Source: Cryobacterium sinapicolor (GTDB lineage: Bacteria; Actinomycetota; Actinomycetes; Actinomycetales; Microbacteriaceae). From it: a DNA stretch of 64,000 bases. The DNA is taken from positions 1-64,000 of the forward strand of contig NZ_SOGQ01000034.1 in NCBI RefSeq assembly GCF_004403465.1, read 5' to 3'. Numbering within the stretch: position 1 is the stretch's first letter; every line of letters begins with the position of its first letter. Under the pieces are notes generated by a model that saw nothing but the letters and a program-made list of their open reading frames with translations, did no database searches and was not told the DNA's origin. The position numbers and the translations under genes are program-made. Shown here one piece after another: positions 42,064-51,578 of this stretch.

Positions 42064-42978
42064 TCATAATCCATCGGACTTGGCTGTGCCTTTCCCATTC
42101 TCTTTCGAGCCTAGGCCCTTGCTCCCTGCGGGACGGACCCGGAACAACAGCGCGTAGGCGAACCTCAAGGCGCGTTGCGGAAGTGCTCTGAACGCACTTC
42201 GGACAAGCAGGTTCACGTACATTCGGGGCGTTCTGATCAGACCGTACGAGCGCAGGTTGCGCTGCATCTGCACCTCCGCGGCGAACATCCCGCGGGCGGA
42301 CCGACGCTTGAACATGGCCGGGTCAGCCCGGAACAGGAGTAGTGGTTCAGCGAGATTCAGCATCGGATAGCCCCCGGCAGCCAGCCGGGCAAACAGGTCA
42401 TAGTCCTCCATATTGGGGACATGACGCACGCCGCCGACCGCCAGGGCTGCGTCCCGGTCCAGGAAGAGCGTCGGATTGTTGATCGGGCTGTTGGTCAGAA
42501 CGTATCGCCGGATTCGTTCTTCCGTGAGCGGCATCACCCGCAGTCCGACGATGTTCTCCTCGTCGCCCTCGAATTCCAGCATGGCGGCGCCGATCGCCGC
42601 ATAGTGCCCACCGGATGCGGCCTGCGCCTGCATTTCCAGCCGGTTGGGCAGGGAGACGTCATCGGCGTCCATCCGGGCGACCCAGCGGTTTCTCGCCGCT
42701 TCAATGCCCGCCTGCATCGCGTAGGCCACGCCCCGATTCTGCGCCAGCGAGATTCGGCGCACCCGGGAGTCGACCCCGCCGAGTTCGGCCACGACCGCGT
42801 CAAGGCCCGTGCCCAAAGGCCCGTCCTCCACGATCAGGATTTCGTCGGCAGGGAGAGTTTGATCCTGCATACTCCCGAGGGCCCTGCGCAGATGGCCAGG
42901 CTCGACTCCGCTGTAGACGGGGATCACCACGGTGATCGGTTCGAAGGATTCGCCGACTGGGCTCACGGTACTATCCAT
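42064..42978 (-). CDS. family 2 glycosyltransferase
   Basis: A 304-residue GT2 with ITVVIPVYSGVEPGHLRRAL, EILIVEDGPLGTGLDAVV, NRGVAYAMQAGIEAARN and VARMDADDVSLPNRLEMQ. The DADD metal site is intact. HVPNMEDYDLFARLAAGG contains the typical acceptor-side acidic motif. It heads the operon down to 35888. ATG at 42978 is chosen at the domain start; AGAAGG lies directly before it, which is tight, so ATG 43044 is an alternative. Confidence 0.8.
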   Translation of the reverse strand: MDSTVSPVGESFEPITVVIPVYSGVEPGHLRRALGSMQDQTLPADEILIVEDGPLGTGLDAVVAELGGVDSRVRRISLAQNRGVAYAMQAGIEAARNRWVARMDADDVSLPNRLEMQAQAASGGHYAAIGAAMLEFEGDEENIVGLRVMPLTEERIRRYVLTNSPINNPTLFLDRDAALAVGGVRHVPNMEDYDLFARLAAGGYPMLNLAEPLLLFRADPAMFKRRSARGMFAAEVQMQRNLRSYGLIRTPRMYVNLLVRSAFRALPQRALRFAYALLFRVRPAGSKGLGSKENGKGTAKSDGL

Positions 42979-43155
42979 CCTTCTGTTCGTTGCACCCCTT
43001 TGCCGGGGATTATCTGCGCTCACGACTAAGGTCGAAGTACCCATGGTATGCGGCCCATTAGACGGCGCGCGCACCCGTTAACGCCCCATCCGTCTTCCAG
43101 CTATCGGGGCCGCCGGTATTCTCGACGGAATCCGGGTCGCCTCCAAGAGATTGAT

Positions 43156-44553
43156 ATGACCGTGTCACACGAGCAAACCGTCACAGCCGCCGCAAAATAC
43201 CAGTCGCGATGGAGGCGCCTCTTCATCGCCCTCTGGGTACCGGTCGTTCTGGTCATTGCCTCGTTCGGGATGTCAGCCGTCGTAACCGCGAACCACGGAC
43301 CGGCTCTCTCCCCTGTTGACGAATGGGTCTATGTCGACTACCTGTTCAAACTTCCCGTACAGGGCATCGTGCACGAGGGCGAGAAGATCGGCAAGGAAGC
43401 CCTCGTCATCATGTCCTGCGACGGCGTCACGCCGTACGGCCCGATGGGCCCGGCGTGCGGCAGCAGCGTCGCAGACCTGTCGGTGTTCCCGTACAAGGGC
43501 GTCACGTCGGCCGATGCGTACACTCCAGCCTACTTCGCGGTGACGCGCGTGGTCGGAGACGCCGTCCACACGGTCACGGGCATCAATCAACTCTCGTCAT
43601 GGCGGGTCACGGGGGCGCTCTGGCTCGGGCTGGCCTCCGTGCTTCTGCACCTCCTACTTCGGCAATGGCGCATCCGGCGCCCGGTCATCCTCGGGCTCGG
43701 GTTGGCCCTGATCGCATCGCCGTTCGCCTGGTGGACCTATACCTATATCAGCACGGACGCTCCCTCCCTCGCCTTCGGCATCCTCCTCCTCCTGACGGCG
43801 GTGAAGATCGGCCGGGGCCAATGGTCCGGGTGGTGGCTGGCGGTGATCTCAACGGCAGCGGTGCTCTTCAAAGTGACGAATGTTCTCGGCGTCTGCCTCG
43901 CTGCTCTGTACCTGCTCATACTGTGGCTGCTGGAGCGGAAAGAAACACACTGGGCCGGTTGGAAGACTCGCAGACCGTATCAGCGGAACCGGTCATCGCT
44001 TGGATTGCTCTTCTTCGCCGTCCTCGCGCTCGGCGCATCGGTGACCGCCCAGCTGGCTTGGCTGGCCTTCCGCTCAGCGGAAGCGGTCGGAATCCCCGTC
44101 GATCAGGCGATCGGCATTCCACTCACACCTGAGGAGCTCGTCTCCCAAGTCGCGACATTCCTTCCCAGCGCGATCGTCTCCAACGTCAATGTCACGGGCT
44201 CGACCGACCTCGCCTACGCAATTCCGGGCTTCGTGGTTGCACCGCTCACGTGGATCTGTGTTGCCGGGGTCCTGGGGGCGTTTTGGACCCTGCGCAAGGG
44301 ATCGAAACTCACCCCGATCGTGGTGTCCGTTACTATGGCCGCTTTGTTCTTCGCGCCCATGCTCGCAATTATGATCCATGTGACGACCGGCAACTACTTT
44401 CCGCTTCCGCCTCGGTACGGGGCCTCGATCGTGGGGTCGTTCCTGCTGCTGGCCGGTCTCACAATTCGGAACCGCTGGGCCGTCGGCATCCTCGTGGCCT
44501 ACTCGGTCGCCCTTTACGCCTACGTTCTCGTAAGTGCCCCGTTGCTGGCCTAA
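43156..44553 (+). CDS. multi-pass membrane protein, GT-C/DUF2142-like
   Basis: A 465-residue protein with about 9-10 helices. After the first helix, the extracytoplasmic loop carries SPVDEWVYVDYLFKLP and a Cys pair (IMSCDGV, GPACGSS), with VDEW in the place of the acidic motif of GT-C enzymes. Later hydrophobic pairs match DUF2142-type proteins, but no family match is firm. Its position between a glycosyltransferase operon and a secreted LGFP protein suggests a role in envelope glycan formation. The ATG at 43156 has an AAGAG site. Confidence 0.65.
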   Translation: MTVSHEQTVTAAAKYQSRWRRLFIALWVPVVLVIASFGMSAVVTANHGPALSPVDEWVYVDYLFKLPVQGIVHEGEKIGKEALVIMSCDGVTPYGPMGPACGSSVADLSVFPYKGVTSADAYTPAYFAVTRVVGDAVHTVTGINQLSSWRVTGALWLGLASVLLHLLLRQWRIRRPVILGLGLALIASPFAWWTYTYISTDAPSLAFGILLLLTAVKIGRGQWSGWWLAVISTAAVLFKVTNVLGVCLAALYLLILWLLERKETHWAGWKTRRPYQRNRSSLGLLFFAVLALGASVTAQLAWLAFRSAEAVGIPVDQAIGIPLTPEELVSQVATFLPSAIVSNVNVTGSTDLAYAIPGFVVAPLTWICVAGVLGAFWTLRKGSKLTPIVVSVTMAALFFAPMLAIMIHVTTGNYFPLPPRYGASIVGSFLLLAGLTIRNRWAVGILVAYSVALYAYVLVSAPLLA

Positions 44554-44569
44554 AACCCCAGTTGCAGAA

Positions 44570-44608
44570 AGAACTGGCCCCGTGCGCTGTAGGCATGGGG
44601 CCAGTTCT
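44570..44608. terminator. bidirectional stem-loop between convergent genes
   Basis: AGAACTGGCCCC (44570-44581) pairs perfectly with GGGGCCAGTTCT (44597-44608) over a 15-base loop. On the minus strand the stem is followed by TTTCTGC. It lies 16 bases after one stop and 27 bases after the other, so it can end both transcripts. Confidence 0.7.
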
Positions 44609-44635
44609 ACGAAAACTACGGGATCGTGATTGAGG

Positions 44636-46897
44636 TCAGCCCCGTGTACCCCCGGTTCCAGGTGTCCAGGTGAGAACGCCGCCAAAGAACGTCTGAGTGC
44701 ACACCGAGGCCGCGTTGCAAGTCATCTCTGACTTGGGCCATCCGAGTGTGCCGCCCAGGCCTCCGAGGGTGTTGTAGTACGTGCGCATCTCGCCTCGAAG
44801 GGCATACGCGCCGAACTGCTTCGACGCGGCGATGGCTCCCTTCTCGAAGGTCTGCACCGATCCTCCCCCGTTCGCGGCGACGAAGATCTCGCCACTGGTG
44901 GGCCAGCCCAGGACCCCCGTGGTTCCACCGGCCGTCGTATAGGCACCGTTGATGGCGGTCCCAACGATCGAGGCCCCTTGGGTTGACGACCAATACAGCG
45001 TGCCGCCCACGAACGTCTGTGAGCACCGCGTGGCATCGCCACAGACCTGATCCCCCGTGGGCCATCCCAGCATTCCATCGATGCCGCCGGCCAGATTGAA
45101 CGCGGTGCGGATGTCCCCGGTGAGAGCGTGCGCCCCACCGTTCGGGGACCAGGCGATCGCCCCGTTCTGGAATGCCTCAACCACACCGCCGCCATTGGCG
45201 GACAGGGCAACGACACCGGAGGTCGGAAGGCCTAGCGACCCAGTCGACCCGCTCGTGCCACCCAGCTTGTCGTAAGCGCCCGCCAACCGTGCGTCTACGT
45301 ACGCCCCCTGACCCGCCGTCGTCCAATAGAGTTTGGCACCCTGGAACGACTGGGAGCAGTCGGCTGCTCCGCAGAGCTGGTCCGACGTCGGCCAGCCGGC
45401 GGATCCGCCGATTCCCCCGACGGTGCCGTAATAGTCCCGAATGGACCCGGAGAGTACGTGCGCCCCGCCGCTCGAGGACCAGGCGATGGCACCCTTGGCG
45501 AATCCCTGCACGCGCCCGCCACCGTTGACGGTCAAGGTCGATGGCGCAGTCGTCGGCAGCCCGAGGCTTCCCGCCGGGCCTCCGGCAGCCGTGTAGGCCC
45601 CCAGCAGTGCGGTCGGAACGAAGCTGCCGCCCGCGGCGGGCGAGGCAAAGAACGTGCCGCCCGTGAAGGGCTGCGTGCACAGACCCGCACCATCGCAGGT
45701 CTGGGCGGCGGTCGCCCACCCGGGATCGCCGGTGACTCCGCCGGCTCGCGCCAGCTGGCTCCTGATCTCCCCGGACAAGACCCAAGACCCGGCCTTGGAG
45801 GACACGATGGCCCCCTTCTGGAAACCCTGGACTGTGCCGCCGCCGTTTGCCGCGATGCTGTTCGGGTCGGATGTCGGCCATCCGAGTGTCCCGGTGATGC
45901 CCCCCGCCAGGCCATATGCGGTGCGGATGGCGCCCGTGAGGACGTACGCGGTGGTACCGGTGGACCAAGCGATGGCGCCGTTCACGTAGCCGCGAACGTA
46001 CCCGCCGCCGTTTGCCGTGTACTTGGTGACCTTCGTTGTCGGTGCGCCCAGGTAGCCGCCTGAACCGCCCGCCCGTTGGTAGGCCCGTTCGATGTACGTC
46101 TCGGGCCCTTCGATCGGGGAGCCGAACCAGTCCGAGTACATGCGCCAGAAATTACGGTTACCGTAGGAGCTGCAGGTGTCGCCGGACCCGTAGAGATTGG
46201 AGAGGCCCGCCTGGTTGGGCTGGTATGGCGTGTAGTTGTAGAGTCCGGCCGTGGCCTGATTCCTGATGTATACCGAACTGCTTCCGCAAGAGCTATTCGG
46301 GTGGTACCACACTGCGTTCCAGCGATCCGGTGCGTGACGCCACCGGGTCGGATTGTTGGCGTAGTACTGAAATTGCAGCGCAGCGGCGTAGACCTGGTTG
46401 AAGAAGCCGTAGTACGACGTATCACAGTCGGCCGTGTCCGGGCATCCGTAGCCGGTGGCACTGCGGTACTGACGCGCCGACGGCCAATCGTCAGTGACTA
46501 TTCCCTGCTCCTTTTCGAGCAGAACGATCATGGCTTTCTGACTGATGCCACAGGCAAGGCCCACCTTGGCAATGATCTGCGCGGCCGACTCATTGGCTTG
46601 GCCCTGATAAGCGTCACAGTCGTTGGAGACCGCGGCGCGAGTTGGCGTGTCCTGTCGATAGTCCTTCAGACAGACGTAGCCGATACGGCACGTCGGCACC
46701 CTCTCATTGAGGAATTGCTGAACCTGGGACGCGCTCATGGCGGCCCCGTCGAAGAACAGGTTGTCGCTGATGATGTAGGCCGGATCAAAGAAGGAAGCAT
46801 CAGCAGCCTGGGCGGCTGGCGGCGGAGCGACTGATACAAAAAGTGCGCCCGCGAGGGCCACCGCCAGCGTCAGCCCAGTCAGGCGTTTGAATCTCAC
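44636..46897 (-). CDS. secreted LGFP-repeat cell-wall protein with N-terminal globular domain
   Basis: A 753-residue exported protein. A signal peptide (about 1-31, ending AAQAA) precedes a Cys-rich domain (32-265) with SDNLFFDGAAMSASQVQQFL, VPTCRIGYVCLKDY and EKEQGIVTDDWPSARQY, of the type found before LGFP repeats in actinobacteria and perhaps lysozyme-like. The rest is a long array of about 10 LGFP units (GSLGLPTT, GTLGWPTS, LGWPTGD, NGGGxVQGFxKGAI), a module thought to bind the wall glycan. GTG start with GGAG 5 bases upstream. It is divergent from the ABC exporter genes. Confidence 0.85.
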   Translation of the reverse strand: MRFKRLTGLTLAVALAGALFVSVAPPPAAQAADASFFDPAYIISDNLFFDGAAMSASQVQQFLNERVPTCRIGYVCLKDYRQDTPTRAAVSNDCDAYQGQANESAAQIIAKVGLACGISQKAMIVLLEKEQGIVTDDWPSARQYRSATGYGCPDTADCDTSYYGFFNQVYAAALQFQYYANNPTRWRHAPDRWNAVWYHPNSSCGSSSVYIRNQATAGLYNYTPYQPNQAGLSNLYGSGDTCSSYGNRNFWRMYSDWFGSPIEGPETYIERAYQRAGGSGGYLGAPTTKVTKYTANGGGYVRGYVNGAIAWSTGTTAYVLTGAIRTAYGLAGGITGTLGWPTSDPNSIAANGGGTVQGFQKGAIVSSKAGSWVLSGEIRSQLARAGGVTGDPGWATAAQTCDGAGLCTQPFTGGTFFASPAAGGSFVPTALLGAYTAAGGPAGSLGLPTTAPSTLTVNGGGRVQGFAKGAIAWSSSGGAHVLSGSIRDYYGTVGGIGGSAGWPTSDQLCGAADCSQSFQGAKLYWTTAGQGAYVDARLAGAYDKLGGTSGSTGSLGLPTSGVVALSANGGGVVEAFQNGAIAWSPNGGAHALTGDIRTAFNLAGGIDGMLGWPTGDQVCGDATRCSQTFVGGTLYWSSTQGASIVGTAINGAYTTAGGTTGVLGWPTSGEIFVAANGGGSVQTFEKGAIAASKQFGAYALRGEMRTYYNTLGGLGGTLGWPKSEMTCNAASVCTQTFFGGVLTWTPGTGGTRG

Positions 46898-47100
46898 AGG
46901 ATCTCCATCTTGGTCGGCATGACGCCGGGTTGGCCAGGCGATCCCAGCAGCGAGAGATTCGGGCCCTCGTCTCCTACACCACTCCCCTGGAGGTAAGCAG
47001 ACCTCAAGGCTATCGACTCACAGGCAATGCGGAGCCTGCAACACGACACGATTTCGCCTAGACTCGTCCTCGCCCATCCCCCCACAATCGAGAGTTGTTC
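46898..47100. promoter_or_regulatory. divergent promoter region of LGFP gene and wzm-wzt
   Basis: About 200 bases between divergent genes. On the plus strand TAGACT (47059-47064) is a good actinobacterial -10 box, giving a 5' leader of about 30 bases for the exporter; the -35 is weak. I could not place a minus-strand -10 with confidence. Confidence 0.45.
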
Positions 47101-48021
47101 ATGTCATTGGCACAAGCCCGCGATCGCGAACAGCGAGTTGCCATGGAAGACCTCAAGCCGGTCGGGCAGTCGACACGCTTCGTCACCGGCACCTGGACCT
47201 CGATCAAGGATGTCTGGGCCAGCCGCGAGTTGACGTCCCTCCTCGTGAGACGCGAGCTCAAGGCGCGGTACAAAGACAGCTCGCTCGGCATTGTCTGGAG
47301 CTTGGTACGTCCGCTCGCCCAGCTTCTCATCTACTACTTCGCCATCGGCGAGATTCTGGGCTTGGCCCGCAGCATTCCCAGCTTCGCTATTTTCGTCTTC
47401 GTGGGACTCACCACCTGGGGGCTGTTCGTCGAGATCGTCCAGGGCGGAACGACCTCCATCACCAACAATGCCGGCCTGATCAAGAAGATCTACTTGCCGC
47501 GGGAGATCTTCCCGCTCGCAAGCGTCGGTGGTGCCCTTTTCAACTTCGGCGTGCAACTCATCATCCTAATTCTGGCCACCATCGTGGCTGGCCAGATTCC
47601 CATGGACTTCAATCTGCTGTACGCACCCCTCTCCCTGGCTGTACTCATTTTCTTCGCCACAGGTCTGGGCATCCTCCTCGCCGGCCTGAACGTCTACTTG
47701 CGTGACGTCCAGCACCTCGTAGAGGTGGCTATCATGGTCCTCTTCTGGGCTTCGCCGATTGTGTACTCATTCTCGTTCGTGCACGACAAGCTGCAGGGAA
47801 ACTGGCTCGAACAGTTGTATCTGGCAAACCCGATCACCGTCGCCGTGCTCGGGATGCAGCGTGCGTTCTGGGTAGCCGGCACCACCGAGTCCACGTCACA
47901 GAACTGGCCGGACGACCTGGCCATCCGGCTCTGGATCGCCTTGGGCATCAGCATCGTGATCCTCTGGATCGGCCAGCGCATCTTCTCACGCATTCAAGGC
48001 AATTTCGCACAGGAGCTGTGA
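47101..48021 (+). CDS. wzm: polysaccharide ABC exporter permease (Wzm/TagG type)
   Basis: A 306-residue ABC-2 permease. After an amphipathic N-terminus, LLVRRELKARYKDSSLGIVWSLVRPL is the typical entry of Wzm-like proteins, followed by six hydrophobic segments with GAGLIKKIYLPREIFPL-like coupling region (NNAGLIKKIYLPREIFPLAS) and LNVYLRDVQHLVEVAIMVLF. It forms the membrane channel that exports a completed polysaccharide. ATG at 47101 is preferred; a TTG six bases upstream is possible. It is followed after 4 bases by its ATPase gene. Confidence 0.9.
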   Translation: MSLAQARDREQRVAMEDLKPVGQSTRFVTGTWTSIKDVWASRELTSLLVRRELKARYKDSSLGIVWSLVRPLAQLLIYYFAIGEILGLARSIPSFAIFVFVGLTTWGLFVEIVQGGTTSITNNAGLIKKIYLPREIFPLASVGGALFNFGVQLIILILATIVAGQIPMDFNLLYAPLSLAVLIFFATGLGILLAGLNVYLRDVQHLVEVAIMVLFWASPIVYSFSFVHDKLQGNWLEQLYLANPITVAVLGMQRAFWVAGTTESTSQNWPDDLAIRLWIALGISIVILWIGQRIFSRIQGNFAQEL

Positions 48022-48025
48022 CCCG

Positions 48026-49252
48026 ATGAGCACGCCGACAATCATCCACGTGGAAGACGTTTCGAAGAGATTCGTCATGCACAAAGACAAGTCCATCAAG
48101 GAGCGCATCCTCAACTTCACCCGGGCGCGCAAGCACCAGGACGACTTCTGGGCGCTCAAGGACATCTCCCTCGACATCGCAACCGGCACGACCGTGGGAC
48201 TTGTCGGACACAACGGTTCAGGCAAGAGCACCCTACTGAAGGTCGTCGGTGGGATCATCCAGCCCACGACCGGCCATGTCAGCCGTCGCGGCCGGATGGC
48301 CGCTCTTCTCGAGCTGGGCGCGGGTTTCCACCCGGACCTCACCGGCCGGGAGAACGTCTATCTCAATTCGGCCATCCTCGGCCTCAGCCGCAGCGAAACC
48401 GACGGGTACTTCGACGAAATCGTAGACTTCTCCGGCATCGAGGAGTTTATCGACACCCAGGTGAAGTTCTACAGTTCGGGCATGTACGTGCGGCTGGCGT
48501 TCGCGGTCGCCGTCCACGTTGACCCTGACCTGCTCCTCGTCGATGAGGTTCTTGCTGTTGGAGACGAACCGTTCCAGCGCAAGTGCATGGCAAAGATCGC
48601 TCAGTTCCAGGCCGAAGGCCGCACGATCGTGTTGGTGAGCCACTCCGCCGAGCAGGTTGGCGCACTCTGCGACAGGGTCGTCGTGCTCGAGCACGGGGAA
48701 ATGCTCCACGACGGCGATCCGGCACAGGCACTGCGCGTGCTCCGAGGCAGTTTCTCCGACGAGCAGGTCAGGCATGAAGAGAAGCTTGAGGCCGAAGGCC
48801 GGCCCGAGCACCACGTCGTCGCCGTTCCGCAGGTAAGCGTGACCGCATCGGAGCAGGACAACGCGGGAATTATTGCTCCGCGCGCCGACATCCACGTGAG
48901 CGTGCAGTACGAGGTTCTCGAAACCATCGACCCCTGGCTGATCGGCGTCGCCCTGGAGACCGCGGTCGGCAACGTGGTCTTTCGGATGACAACGCGTGAA
49001 CTTGGCGAGACGCTTCCGCTGGAGCCTGGTACCTACGCGCTGAACGTGACGTTCAAGAACCACAACCTCGGGGGTGGGTCGTACTCGGTCAGCGTCGGCA
49101 TGGCCTACGAGGCCGGGGCGACGATCCAGGTCGTGAACCCGGCCGCCACGTTCGAGGTCGCGGACTACGGAGTAGGCCGGGGTGCGATCCGTTTGGACGT
49201 CGAATCCAGTATCCGACGGATCGAAGCCGCCCGGGCCGCCGGCCTCTCCTAG
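48026..49252 (+). CDS. wzt: polysaccharide ABC exporter ATPase with carbohydrate-binding domain (Wzt type)
   Basis: A 408-residue ATPase. Walker A GHNGSGKST (61-69), signature YSSGMYVRLAFA and Walker B LLLVDEVLAVGD with the switch His in LVSHS. ELGAGFHPDLTGRENVYLN is typical of the Wzt/TagH group. Residues about 270-395 form a beta-sandwich Wzt carbohydrate-binding domain (HVSVQYEVLETIDPWLIGVA), which recognises the glycan end before export. The stop codon shares the palindrome CTAG with the stop of the convergent gene. Confidence 0.9.
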   Translation: MSTPTIIHVEDVSKRFVMHKDKSIKERILNFTRARKHQDDFWALKDISLDIATGTTVGLVGHNGSGKSTLLKVVGGIIQPTTGHVSRRGRMAALLELGAGFHPDLTGRENVYLNSAILGLSRSETDGYFDEIVDFSGIEEFIDTQVKFYSSGMYVRLAFAVAVHVDPDLLLVDEVLAVGDEPFQRKCMAKIAQFQAEGRTIVLVSHSAEQVGALCDRVVVLEHGEMLHDGDPAQALRVLRGSFSDEQVRHEEKLEAEGRPEHHVVAVPQVSVTASEQDNAGIIAPRADIHVSVQYEVLETIDPWLIGVALETAVGNVVFRMTTRELGETLPLEPGTYALNVTFKNHNLGGGSYSVSVGMAYEAGATIQVVNPAATFEVADYGVGRGAIRLDVESSIRRIEAARAAGLS

Positions 49253-50544
49253 AAGCCGCGACGCACCGTACGCAGTTTCCGCAAGGTCCGGTTCACCCAA
49301 CTGTGCCGGATTCCGTTCAGGGTGCGATAGAGCCGACTCGAATAGAGCTCGTCCAGAGTCTCGTTCATCGAGGTGAGCCTGTCCTCCTGCTCCAGGATGT
49401 CCGTCTCCAGCTCGACGATGGTGGCGTTGAGTTCGGCTGACGCGTCCTTGAGCTCGTCGGAGAGCGCCTGCATTCGGATCCACTCGCGCACATACGAGCC
49501 GAAAGCGGCCTGAACGTTTTCGTGCGCCTGAATCTGCTGACGGGTAAGGTCGCCGATCGCCCTGCGCCGATCTGAGGCGAACTCCAGCAGGTCGTCGAGC
49601 CGTTCCGGCAGAAGGTAGACGCGCGTCCAGTCACGACGCACCAAGGCCGCCTCCGCGACCGCGTCGTCGATACCTTCGGAGATCTCTGCGACGATCTCCG
49701 AAGTGCTCTTCGTTCCGGTTCCTCTGCCCGAGAAATTCTGCCAGCGCGCTTCCTCAATGTTCGCCCGGCTGATCCAACCCGGTCCGCCGAAATGGTCGTA
49801 GCAGTACACGGGGACTCCGGCGACGATCGAGTACTGCACCGTCTTGCCGATGGAGATGATCGCGTCCGTGCCGGCCAGGGTGTCCGGCGTTACCCGCCGC
49901 GGAGCGGCTCCCAGCTCGGTCTGGGAACCGATCACGTCCAGGACGAAGTGTTCCCGGAGTCCACCGAAGGCAGCGACGAGTTCGGGTGGGATGTGGTTGG
50001 AGACCACCGTGATTCGCCGCTCAGCACTCGGAGTCGGTGACACCTCGCCGAATCGGGCCGGCGCCGCATTGCCCATCACCTGGAGACGATCGGGCTCCAC
50101 ATCCTCGTAGACCCCCGTCCCGCGATGGATTTCCAACGATCGCGGCGACTCGAACAGGACGGCCGTGGCCAAGGACGATTCCAAGGCCGCAGCCATCGTG
50201 AACTCAGCCGGGAGAATCGATGACATGTGGTGGAACACGAACAGGATCTCGTTGGCGTGTTCCAGCACGACCACTGGGATGATGGAGTGCTGAATCCACG
50301 CGAGGTCAGGAAGCCGTGCCTCCAGGTTCGCAGCGAGTGCGACATCCCACAGCTCGAAGACCGTGACGCCCTCGATCCGGTCGAACTCCTCACGGATCGG
50401 GTAACCGAAGGAGTGGGTTGCGATGACGACTTCCACGCCCTGCCCGGCGAGGTACTCTGCGAGTTCCAGGGTCACGATCTCGGCGCCCATGTAACGAAGC
50501 AGGTGCGCCTGGGTGATCAGGATCTTCGACCCTTTTAGCTGCAT
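49249..50544 (-). CDS. glycosyltransferase-like protein with C-terminal coiled coil
   Basis: A 431-residue protein. The N-terminus (ILITQAHLLRYMGAEIVTLELAEYLAGQG) and VVLEHANEILFVFHHMSS resemble GT4-type N-domains; FHHMSS is common in actinobacterial wall glycosyltransferases. The donor domain is weak (VVSNHIPPELV, DAIISIGKTVQYSIVAGVPVYCYD). The last 100 residues are a predicted coiled coil (ATIVELETDILEQEDRL) then a basic tail with NRTLRKLRTVRRGF. ATG with an AAGGAT site. Probably a membrane-associated glycosyltransferase. Confidence 0.65.
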   Translation of the reverse strand: MQLKGSKILITQAHLLRYMGAEIVTLELAEYLAGQGVEVVIATHSFGYPIREEFDRIEGVTVFELWDVALAANLEARLPDLAWIQHSIIPVVVLEHANEILFVFHHMSSILPAEFTMAAALESSLATAVLFESPRSLEIHRGTGVYEDVEPDRLQVMGNAAPARFGEVSPTPSAERRITVVSNHIPPELVAAFGGLREHFVLDVIGSQTELGAAPRRVTPDTLAGTDAIISIGKTVQYSIVAGVPVYCYDHFGGPGWISRANIEEARWQNFSGRGTGTKSTSEIVAEISEGIDDAVAEAALVRRDWTRVYLLPERLDDLLEFASDRRRAIGDLTRQQIQAHENVQAAFGSYVREWIRMQALSDELKDASAELNATIVELETDILEQEDRLTSMNETLDELYSSRLYRTLNGIRHSWVNRTLRKLRTVRRGF

Positions 50545-50588
50545 TTCATATCCTTGGAAGTTGCGGGGTCAGTGCTGAGCAGAGGCAC

Positions 50589-51578
50589 TCAGATTTTGCG
50601 TGCAGTCTCCAGCGATCCCGAGTCGAGGGCCGCCTGATCCGTGAGATCCGTCAGGGTCGACGCTCGGTAGCTCGTCCACTTCCGCACCTGGTAGGGGGGG
50701 TTCATGGCGAGCCAGAAGAACCGGCGCTTCCAGCTGAAGTCGGGGTCTCGGAGAATGCGCAGCGTGTCGCCGGCGATACCCCGCATGGTGAGGCGAAGTT
50801 GCGCTCGCCCCGTCATGGGTGGGATCGGGAAACCGATCTGGCGCAGACCGATGGTCTCGTCGAAGATCCGCTTGCCGTACTCGGCCAGGGTGAGGTCGTT
50901 CGAGTGCTCGACCGCCGCTCGACCTGCGTACGCCTTGCGATAGCCGGCCTCGATTAGGTCCTTGCCGAAGAGTTGGTCCTCTGCGTAGCGCACATCGCGG
51001 TACGGGATGGTGTTGAGCAGGAAGTCTCGCCGCGCGGCCGAATTGACGTCAGAGTAGAAACTGATGGCGTTCAGCACACCCTCACTCTGCACGAACGCAT
51101 CCTTGTAAAACACGGACGTGCCCCAATCCGGTCCGAAGCCCGCGAAGACACCCTGGATCTCGTACTTGAGCAAGGGGAAACAACCGGAGCGGGGAATCTG
51201 CTTGCCCATCACGGCGACAATGCGCTTATCGAGCCGGAACGGTTCGAGCAACTCGCGCAGCCACTGGCGGGAGGCGGGGATGGCATCGTGGGTCAGATAC
51301 GCCACGAACTCGCCGGTCGCCAGCTGGGCGGCGAGGTTACGGGTCTTTCCGTGGCCGAACTCCGAGTTCGGGATCTCGTGCAGGCGCACCGAGGAGAATC
51401 GGCGCACGATGTCGAGGGTTGAATCCGTCGATCCTGAATCGATCACGAGCACCTCGAACGCGCCGTCCAGCTCCTGGCCCAGGACTTCCGTCAGGATGCG
51501 TTCGAGGTAGGCCTCACCGTTGTAGGTGAGGATCGCGACCGTCGCACGGGTCGGGGTTACAGCGTTCTCATCACTCAT
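50589..51578 (-). CDS. family 2 glycosyltransferase, rhamnosyltransferase-like
   Basis: A 329-residue GT2. TVAILTYNGEAYLERILTEV, VLVIDSGSTDSTLDIVRRF, FGHGKTRNLAAQLATGEFVAY and LTHDAIPASRQWL (metal site) are typical of WbbL/RfbF-like rhamnosyltransferases, and RYAEDQLFGKDLIEAGYRKAY carries the acidic acceptor motif. The ATG at 51578 overlaps the epimerase stop by eight bases. Together with the dTDP-rhamnose genes downstream it probably adds L-rhamnose. Confidence 0.8.
   Translation of the reverse strand: MSDENAVTPTRATVAILTYNGEAYLERILTEVLGQELDGAFEVLVIDSGSTDSTLDIVRRFSSVRLHEIPNSEFGHGKTRNLAAQLATGEFVAYLTHDAIPASRQWLRELLEPFRLDKRIVAVMGKQIPRSGCFPLLKYEIQGVFAGFGPDWGTSVFYKDAFVQSEGVLNAISFYSDVNSAARRDFLLNTIPYRDVRYAEDQLFGKDLIEAGYRKAYAGRAAVEHSNDLTLAEYGKRIFDETIGLRQIGFPIPPMTGRAQLRLTMRGIAGDTLRILRDPDFSWKRRFFWLAMNPPYQVRKWTSYRASTLTDLTDQAALDSGSLETARKI

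Noticed and set aside
44647-46834. Plus-strand frames opposite the LGFP gene
   Set aside because: Mirror frames of the repeat-rich coding sequence without start signals.
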